Positions 6,355 to 11,265 of a stretch of 11,265 bases of DNA are shown here, piece by piece. The DNA lies in assembly GCA_900550005.1 (NCBI GenBank), contig URQL01000042.1, positions 1-11,265 on the forward strand, in the 5' to 3' direction. The stretch is from an uncultured Erysipelotrichaceae bacterium. GTDB lineage: Bacteria > Bacillota_I > Bacilli_A > Erysipelotrichales > Coprobacillaceae. A model generated the notes under the pieces. That model had not been told where the DNA came from and ran no database searches. It saw only the letters and a list, made by a program, of their open reading frames with translations. Made by a program: the position numbers and the translations under genes. Positions within the stretch are counted from its first letter, which is position 1; every line of letters starts with the position of its first letter.

Positions 6355-6390
6355 CACTTCTTATTTCTTGACTCTTGTTTTTCTAAATAT

Positions 6391-6417
6391 AAAAAAGAAG
6401 CTAAATATTAGCTCCTT
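6391..6417 (-). terminator. Terminator of the hrcA-grpE-dnaK-dnaJ operon, overlapping the dnaJ stop
   Basis: On the minus strand AAGGAGCTAA and TTAGCTTCTT pair over 10 bp (one G-U) around a 3-nt loop, followed by TTTTATATT. The 5' arm begins in the last two bases of the dnaJ TAA (6416-6418), so the hairpin starts at the stop codon. A translating ribosome would cover the 5' arm. Confidence 0.87.
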
Positions 6418-7540
6418 AACGTTTAAATGCTTTTTTAAAACTATCAAAGAAAGAATCTTTCTTTTTGTCTTTTTTCGCAAGTTGACTATAAAGTTCTTTT
6501 TCTTCTTTAGAAAGTTTAGTAGGAATTTTAACTTCTACTTTAACTAATTCATCTCCATAATTATCACTACGAAGATCTTTTACTCCTTTACCACGTAATC
6601 TTAAAGTTGTACCTGGTTGTGTTCCTTCAGGAATTTTTAAAGAAACTTCACCATAAGGTGTTGGAACATCTACTTCACATCCAAGGGTTGCATTAACCGC
6701 AGAAATTGGAATTGTAATATAAATATTACGTCCTTCACGAACAAAATGAGGATGACGTCTTACAAGAATTTCTACATATAAATCCCCGTTTGGTCCTCCA
6801 TTTGATCCACGTCCACCTTTTCCAGCAACACGAAGTTGTTGGTGAGAGTCAATCCCTGCTGGAATTTTTAATTCTACAGTAATATTTTTATTTGTATATC
6901 CTGAACCATGACAGTGTGGACATTTATTTTTAACTGCCTTACCTGTACCATGACAATCTGGACAAACGCTTTGGTTAACAAATGTACCAAAAGCAGTACG
7001 TTGTTGTGTTTTAATTTGCCCTGTCCCACCACAACGTGAACAAGTTACAACATCTTCACTTGATTTTGCACCTGAACCATGACAGTGTGGACATTGTTCA
7101 TCGTAGTTGATTTTAAGATCCATTGTTTTACCATTGATTGCATCCATAAAATCAATTTCAACTTGCATTTGATGATCTGGTCCTCTTCGAGGTCCAGTTT
7201 GACGTGAAGAACGTTGTCCCCCTCCTCCAAAGAAAGAACTAAAGATATCACCTAAGTCATCAAAATCAAAACCTTGTTGGAAACCTCCGGCTCCACCAAA
7301 ACCACCTGCATTTTGGTCAAATGCAGCATGACCATAACGATCATAAGCGGCACGTTTATCTTCATTTGATAAGACATCATAAGCTTCTTGTACTTCTTTA
7401 AATTTTTCTTCTGCATCAGGTTCTTTATTCACATCAGGGTGATATTTTTTTGCAAGTTTACGATAAGCTCTTTTAATTGTTTGTTGATCCGCATCTTTTG
7501 CGACTTCAAGCACTTCATAATAATCTCTTTTCGTTGCCAT
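6416..7540 (-). CDS. dnaJ: Chaperone protein DnaJ (Hsp40)
   Basis: The cytoplasmic J-domain co-chaperone stimulates DnaK ATPase activity and delivers unfolded clients. All class A parts are present in its 374 residues. The J domain (about 5-70) has the HPD triad at 34-36. A Gly/Phe-rich region (about 77-120) follows. The zinc-finger domain has four CxxCxGxG motifs at C150/C153, C167/C170, C193/C196 and C207/C210. The beta-rich client-binding domains end in a Lys-rich tail. The start is ATG 7538-7540 with AAGGATGG upstream. It is the last gene of the heat-shock operon, 62 bp after dnaK with a hairpin in the gap, and ends directly at the terminator. Length and motifs are normal. Confidence 0.97.
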   Translation of the reverse strand: MATKRDYYEVLEVAKDADQQTIKRAYRKLAKKYHPDVNKEPDAEEKFKEVQEAYDVLSNEDKRAAYDRYGHAAFDQNAGGFGGAGGFQQGFDFDDLGDIFSSFFGGGGQRSSRQTGPRRGPDHQMQVEIDFMDAINGKTMDLKINYDEQCPHCHGSGAKSSEDVVTCSRCGGTGQIKTQQRTAFGTFVNQSVCPDCHGTGKAVKNKCPHCHGSGYTNKNITVELKIPAGIDSHQQLRVAGKGGRGSNGGPNGDLYVEILVRRHPHFVREGRNIYITIPISAVNATLGCEVDVPTPYGEVSLKIPEGTQPGTTLRLRGKGVKDLRSDNYGDELVKVEVKIPTKLSKEEKELYSQLAKKDKKKDSFFDSFKKAFKR

Positions 7541-7570
7541 ATTTTACCATCCTTACGTTATTAATAACTT

Positions 7571-7593
7571 AAGCCAAGGTAAACCCTTGGCTA
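7571..7593 (-). promoter_or_regulatory. Hairpin between dnaK and dnaJ
   Basis: Perfect 8-bp stem AGCCAAGG/CCTTGGCT with a 5-nt loop (7572-7592), flanked by a further AACTT/AAGTT pairing. On the minus strand it is followed by TTAAGTTATT, not a clean T tract, so it is not a full terminator. It may attenuate dnaJ, protect the dnaK 3' end, or mark a processing site; the sequence alone does not decide. It lies 11 nt beyond the dnaK stop. Confidence 0.6.
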
Positions 7594-7602
7594 AAAGTTT
7601 AA

Positions 7603-9408
7603 TTAGTTCTTTTCTTGAAAATCAGCATCTACAACATCATCATTGTTAGATGAAGTATTTGCATCCGTTGGGTTTTGTTGTTGTTGATATGCATAAGCTG
7701 CCATTTGTTGAGCCATTTGTTCTAATTCATTCATCTTAGCTTCAAGCGTAGCCATATCATTGTTATCTAAAGCAGTTTTTAATTCATCTTTTAATTTAGT
7801 AGCTTCTTCTTTTTGTTTAGCATCAATTTTATCACCTTGTTCTGCTAAAGCTTTATCAATTTCATTGATCATTTGTTCTGCTTTATTTCTTGTTTCAACA
7901 TCTTTACGTTTCTTTTCATCATCAGCTTTGTTAGCTTCTGCTTCTTTAACCATTCTATCGATTTCTTCATCACTTAAACCAGTTGAGTTTTGAATAGTGA
8001 TAGATTGTTCTTTATTTGATTTTAAATCTTTTGCTTTAACGTTTACAATACCGTTAACGTCAATATTGAATGTTACTTCGATTTGAGGAACACCTCTAGG
8101 AGCTGGTTCAATACCGTCTAATTTGAATAAACCTAATTGTTTATTGTCTTTAGCCATTGTACGTTCACCTTGTAATACGTTGATATCTACTGCTGGTTGA
8201 TTATCTGCAGCTGTAGAGAAGATTTGAGATTTTGTAGTTGGGATTGTTGTATTTCTTTCAATTAATACAGTCATAACTCCACCCATTGTTTCGATACCTA
8301 ATGAAAGTGGTGTAACATCTAATAATAAGACATCTTTAACGTCACCAGCGATAACTCCACCTTGGATAGCAGCACCCATAGATACAACTTCATCTGGGTT
8401 TACTGATTTGTTAGGTTCTTTTCCAAGTAAACGTTTAACAGATTCTTGAACTGCAGGGATACGAGTAGATCCACCAACTAATAATACTTGATCGATATCA
8501 CTTGGTTGCATTCCAGCATCGCTTAATGCACGTCTAACTGGTCCTTCTGTTCTTTCAACTAAATCTCTTGTTAATTCATCAAATTTAGCACGAGTTAAAG
8601 TCATTTCTAAGTGAACTGGTCCATTAGCTCCAGCAGAGATGAATGGTAAAGAAATTTGAGTTTGCATTACACCTGATAAATCTTTTTTAGCTTTTTCTGC
8701 AGCTTCTTTAATACGTTGCATAGCCATTTTATCATTACTTAAATCAATACCTTCTTGTTTTTTAAATTCAGCAATAACATAATCCATAACTTTTTTATCA
8801 AAGTCATCTCCACCTAACATGTTATCCCCAGCAGTTGATAATACTTCAAATGTACCATCAGCTAAATCAAGGATAGATACGTCAAATGTACCACCACCTA
8901 AGTCATAAACTAATACACGTTGTTCTTTATCTAATTTATCTAGACCAAATGCTAAAGCAGCAGCAGTTGGTTCGTTGATAATACGTTCAACTTCTAATCC
9001 TGCAATTTTACCAGCATCTTTAGTTGCTTGTCTTTGACTATCATTGAAATAAGCTGGAACAGTAATAACTGCACTTGTAACTGTTTCACCTAAGTAAGCT
9101 TCAGCTGTTTTCTTTAAGTTTTGTAAAATCATAGCTGAAATTTCTTGTGGTGTATAATCTTTACCATTAACATGTTCTTTATAAGCAGTGCCCATATGTC
9201 TTTTAATTGAAGATACTGTGTCTTTATTTGTTACAGCTTGACGTTTAGCTGCTTCCCCTACGATGATTTCACCATTTTTAAATGATACAACAGATGGAGT
9301 TGTTCTTGAACCTTCTGGGTTAGCAATAACTTTTACTTCTCCATTTTCCATAACACTAACACAAGAGTTAGTTGTACCAAGGTCAATACCAATAACTTTT
9401 TTACTCAT
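7603..9408 (-). CDS. dnaK: Chaperone protein DnaK (Hsp70)
   Basis: The ATP-dependent Hsp70 chaperone is 601 residues, the usual Bacillota length. The actin-like ATPase domain shows phosphate loop 1 IGIDLGTTNSCVSV (6-19), INEPTAAALAFG (144-155), phosphate loop 2 VYDLGGGTFDVS (167-178) and adenosine-site LLVGGSTRIP (309-318). The hydrophobic interdomain linker DVLLLDVTPLSLG (359-371) leads to the substrate-binding beta domain. A charged helical lid (about 495-560) and the typical DDVVDADF tail (590-597) follow. The start is ATG 9406-9408 with a near-perfect TAGGAGGAT ribosome binding site, the strongest in the operon. It lies 17 bp behind grpE. It works with DnaJ and GrpE encoded on either side. 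Confidence 0.98.
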   Translation of the reverse strand: MSKKVIGIDLGTTNSCVSVMENGEVKVIANPEGSRTTPSVVSFKNGEIIVGEAAKRQAVTNKDTVSSIKRHMGTAYKEHVNGKDYTPQEISAMILQNLKKTAEAYLGETVTSAVITVPAYFNDSQRQATKDAGKIAGLEVERIINEPTAAALAFGLDKLDKEQRVLVYDLGGGTFDVSILDLADGTFEVLSTAGDNMLGGDDFDKKVMDYVIAEFKKQEGIDLSNDKMAMQRIKEAAEKAKKDLSGVMQTQISLPFISAGANGPVHLEMTLTRAKFDELTRDLVERTEGPVRRALSDAGMQPSDIDQVLLVGGSTRIPAVQESVKRLLGKEPNKSVNPDEVVSMGAAIQGGVIAGDVKDVLLLDVTPLSLGIETMGGVMTVLIERNTTIPTTKSQIFSTAADNQPAVDINVLQGERTMAKDNKQLGLFKLDGIEPAPRGVPQIEVTFNIDVNGIVNVKAKDLKSNKEQSITIQNSTGLSDEEIDRMVKEAEANKADDEKKRKDVETRNKAEQMINEIDKALAEQGDKIDAKQKEEATKLKDELKTALDNNDMATLEAKMNELEQMAQQMAAYAYQQQQNPTDANTSSNNDDVVDADFQEKN

Positions 9409-9425
9409 AATTTATATCCTCCTAT

Positions 9426-9983
9426 TTATTCATTTACTTTAACTAAAGAAGCACGAATAACACGATCTTTTAATTTATATCCTTTTTGTAATTCTTCTAC
9501 GATCATATTATGACCATAGTTTTCATCACTCACCATCATAACTGCTTGATGGAAATTAGGATCAAATTCTTTTCCTTCAACTTCAATATGTTCAATACCA
9601 TGTTTTTTTAATGCTTCAACAAATTGTTTCGTAATCATTTCATATCCTTTTAAGAATGATTTTACTTCATCAGATGGATCTTGAACATTTTGAGAACGTT
9701 CTAAGTTATCTAATACAGGAAGTAAATCTTCTGCAAAAGATTGTAACATATATTTAAGAGCATTTGCATGTTCGTTTTGTAAACGTTTCTTTAAGTTTTC
9801 CATATCTGCAAATACTTTGTAGTAATCTGTTTTCCATTTATCAACCTCTGCACTTAAAGCAGCGATTTGTTCTTTTTGAAGTTCTTCAACAGAAGGTTCA
9901 TCTTTTACTTCTTTATTTTCTTCTGCTGTTTGTTCAGTTTCTTGATCCACTTTTTCTTCTTGAACAACTTCTTCTTTTTCCAT
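9426..9983 (-). CDS. grpE: Nucleotide exchange factor GrpE
   Basis: GrpE releases ADP from DnaK, resetting the Hsp70 cycle. It is 185 residues, a normal length. An acidic, disordered N-terminus (about 1-40) is followed by a long coiled-coil helix (about 41-85, with KTDYYKVFADMENLKKR). The family segments DLLPVLDNLERSQ (86-98) and VEGKEFDPNFHQAV (135-148) come next. The C-terminal wing with LQKGYKLKDRVIR (165-177) binds DnaK. The start is ATG 9981-9983 with AGAGGTG just upstream, 11 bp after the hrcA stop, so translation of the two genes is probably linked. Confidence 0.97.
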   Translation of the reverse strand: MEKEEVVQEEKVDQETEQTAEENKEVKDEPSVEELQKEQIAALSAEVDKWKTDYYKVFADMENLKKRLQNEHANALKYMLQSFAEDLLPVLDNLERSQNVQDPSDEVKSFLKGYEMITKQFVEALKKHGIEHIEVEGKEFDPNFHQAVMMVSDENYGHNMIVEELQKGYKLKDRVIRASLVKVNE

Positions 9984-9994
9984 TCTTTCACCTC

Positions 9995-11017
9995 TTAATC
10001 TTCATTTTCAGAAAATAATTTTTCTATATTCTTTGATACATAATCAACAAGCGTAACGACTTGATCGTATGGCATTCTTGTTGGTCCAATAACGGAAATA
10101 GAACCTGTAGAATTATTTCCTGTTTTAAATGTTCCAGAAATAACGGAAACATCATCTAATTCTGTTAATGGAAGTGGTTGACCAATTTTGACAGTAACAC
10201 CTTCTTCATCACTGACATGAATATTTTGCCACATTTGTGAATTTTCAAATGCACTCACTAACCTTCTTAACTTATTTACATCGTTATATTCAGGTTGATA
10301 AAGCATATTTTCTTTACCTGAGAAATAGACATCTTTATTTGCAAATTTCACAAAAGCTTCCAAGAAAGCTTTAAATAAAATTTCATGTTGTTGTATACGA
10401 GTAGAAATGATTGGTTTTACATCTCGTTCTAATTTAATAATGACTTGATTAATGGGTGTACCTATCAACATATCATTCATCACATTAACACAAGAAGTTA
10501 AATCCTCATAACTAAAGCGTCCATCTAACATAAAATTTTTATTTTCCACATGTCCTTGATCTGTAACAATGATTACCGAAACATTATCATTTGAAATGGG
10601 CACCACTGCAATATTTTGTAAGGCTTCATTTCTTGAATCCGGTCCTAAAGCAATGGAAGTTAGATGCGTAAGTTGACTTAACATTTCACAACTTTCCTGT
10701 ACAACTTCATTCAATGTCCTTCCTCGATGAGAAAGAATTGTCTGCATTTGATTTTTAACTGTATCTTCAATCTTTGGCCGCGTCATTGTTTCCACATAAT
10801 ATTTATACCCTTCAACACTAGGAATCCTCCCCGATGATGTATGGGTTTTTTCTAAGTATCCATATTCCTCTAAGGCCGCCATTTCGTTACGAATGGTTGC
10901 ACTTGAATAAGGTAACTGATACCGTTCTAATAAATATTTCGAACCAACCGGTTCTGCCGTTTCAACAAAGGCTTCGACAATAGCTTTAAAGATTGTTGTT
11001 TGTCTTTGCGTAAGCAC
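9995..11017 (-). CDS. hrcA: Heat-inducible transcription repressor HrcA
   Basis: HrcA binds CIRCE inverted repeats and represses the dnaK operon; its folding depends on chaperonin, which links repression to free chaperone capacity. The N-terminus LTQRQTTIFKAIVEAFVE and the winged-helix segment SSATIRNEMAALEEYGYLEK, then SSGRIPS, are typical. A dimerisation/GAF-like part follows to residue 340. I choose the GTG start at 11015-11017, which gives the common opening M-L-T-x-R-Q and has AAAGGTGGTGA four bases upstream. An in-frame ATG at 11045-11047 would add ten residues. It lies inside the downstream CIRCE, about 8 nt from the predicted transcription start and without a ribosome binding site. 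First gene of the operon, 11 bp before grpE. Confidence 0.95.
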   Translation of the reverse strand: MLTQRQTTIFKAIVEAFVETAEPVGSKYLLERYQLPYSSATIRNEMAALEEYGYLEKTHTSSGRIPSVEGYKYYVETMTRPKIEDTVKNQMQTILSHRGRTLNEVVQESCEMLSQLTHLTSIALGPDSRNEALQNIAVVPISNDNVSVIIVTDQGHVENKNFMLDGRFSYEDLTSCVNVMNDMLIGTPINQVIIKLERDVKPIISTRIQQHEILFKAFLEAFVKFANKDVYFSGKENMLYQPEYNDVNKLRRLVSAFENSQMWQNIHVSDEEGVTVKIGQPLPLTELDDVSVISGTFKTGNNSTGSISVIGPTRMPYDQVVTLVDYVSKNIEKLFSENED

Positions 11018-11030
11018 GATGTCACCACCT

Positions 11031-11057
11031 TTAGCACTCCTTATCATCTGGTGCTAA
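11031..11057. promoter_or_regulatory. CIRCE operator, downstream copy
   Basis: TTAGCACTC, 9 nt, then TGGTGCTAA. The left arm is a perfect CIRCE half-site and the right arm matches 7 of 9. It covers the predicted start of transcription and lies just upstream of the hrcA ribosome binding site, the usual position for HrcA repression. In RNA it would also form a leader hairpin. Confidence 0.93.
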
Positions 11058-11061
11058 GTAT

Positions 11062-11089
11062 ATTATAGCATCATTTTTAGCACTGTCAA
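11062..11089 (-). promoter_or_regulatory. Vegetative promoter of hrcA-grpE-dnaK-dnaJ
   Basis: On the minus strand a perfect -35 TTGACA (11084-11089) and a perfect -10 TATAAT (11062-11067) are separated by 16 bp. Transcription should start near 11055. Such a strong promoter would need tight repression, which the two flanking CIRCE copies can provide. Confidence 0.92.
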
Positions 11090-11103
11090 CATTTTAGTGC
11101 TAG
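11077..11103. promoter_or_regulatory. CIRCE operator, upstream copy
   Basis: TTAGCACTG, 9 nt, then TAGTGCTAG: 8 of 9 and 7 of 9 matches to the CIRCE arms, with the exact 9-nt spacing. It overlaps the -35 hexamer (11084-11089), so HrcA bound here would compete directly with sigma factor. Centre-to-centre distance to the other copy is 46 bp. Confidence 0.85.
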
Positions 11104-11133
11104 ATTTTCATTTTTTTATTTATTCTTTTTTTA

Positions 11134-11265
11134 CTACAAATCCAATAAAATAAAATCAAGCAAATCCATTCCTTGACTTGTTGATTGCAAACGTCCATCC
11201 GTTATTTTTAAAAGTTTTAATTTCGTATATTTATCAATTACATTTACATAACGGCTTTCTAAATC
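11134..11265 (-). CDS. hemW: HemW / oxygen-independent coproporphyrinogen oxidase-like protein, C-terminal end
   Basis: The last 43 codons of a gene that begins beyond the right edge, ending at TAG 11134-11136. The reading is DLESRYVNVIDKYTKLKLL, then GRLQSTSQGMDLLDF and a short hydrophobic end. This resembles the small C-terminal wing of HemW-type radical SAM proteins, where a Leu-rich helix is followed by a G-x-L-x-x-T-x-x-G turn and a short helix. The catalytic domain is outside the window. HemW directly before hrcA is a common Bacillota order, which supports the call. There is no T-tract terminator before hrcA, so some read-through into the heat-shock operon is possible. Confidence 0.7.
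   Translation of the reverse strand, partial: DLESRYVNVIDKYTKLKLLKITDGRLQSTSQGMDLLDFILLDL

Noticed and set aside
6891..7110. Repeated patches with CATGACAGTGTGGAC as DNA repeats
   Set aside because: They encode the repeated CxxCxGxG zinc-binding motifs of DnaJ, so the similarity is protein-driven.
9764..10018. Plus-strand Leu/Phe-rich frame of 84 codons
   Set aside because: It is the antisense shadow of the Glu/Lys-rich start of grpE, which explains its hydrophobic look.
11104..11133. Terminator between hemW and hrcA
   Set aside because: Only A-rich sequence follows the hemW stop, and the nearby CIRCE stem is not followed by a T tract on the transcribed strand.

Overview
The window is chromosomal DNA from a low-GC member of the Bacillota. 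Every gene call fits that group, and some features suggest an Erysipelotrichia- or Mollicutes-adjacent lineage, though the sequence does not settle this. The evidence is the gene order hemW-hrcA-grpE-dnaK-dnaJ under CIRCE control, the gene pair yloU-fakA divergent from rpmB, the strong AT bias, and GGAGG-type ribosome binding sites. All intact genes read normally in the standard bacterial code. Trp is TGG wherever I checked, and all nine visible stops are TAA or TAG.

Right part (about 6.4-11.27 kb, minus strand): the 3' end of hemW, then a heat-shock operon hrcA-grpE-dnaK-dnaJ. Its promoter is a perfect TTGACA/TATAAT pair with two CIRCE operators at the standard 9-nt spacing. One covers the likely transcription start and the other covers the -35. 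A hairpin lies between dnaK and dnaJ, and a terminator overlaps the dnaJ stop codon. HrcA represses the operon, DnaK/DnaJ/GrpE form the Hsp70 cycle, and HrcA activity would close the feedback loop.

Middle (about 2.3-6.35 kb): a DUF4127 gene (minus strand, function unknown, own extended -10 promoter) converges on rpmB (plus strand, ribosomal protein L28), with back-to-back terminators between them. rpmB is divergent from yloU-fakA (minus strand), an Asp23-family protein and the fatty-acid kinase ATPase subunit. The two divergent promoters share the -35 hexamer TTGCTT with 17-nt spacers.

Left part (1-2.3 kb): a decayed accessory patch, all on the minus strand. From right to left it holds a frameshifted probable type II toxin-antitoxin pair, an unassigned broken reading frame, the effector-domain half of a LysR-type regulator, and a carboxymuconolactone decarboxylase-family gene with two premature stops. 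Promoters and terminators in this patch are still recognisable. The far left edge carries the promoter, a palindromic candidate operator and the ribosome binding site of a gene that starts just outside the window.

I see no convincing new system. The most interesting items are the double CIRCE architecture with the HrcA start-codon problem, terminators built into the ends of coding sequences, two palindromic candidate operators, and the decayed toxin-antitoxin/LysR/decarboxylase island.
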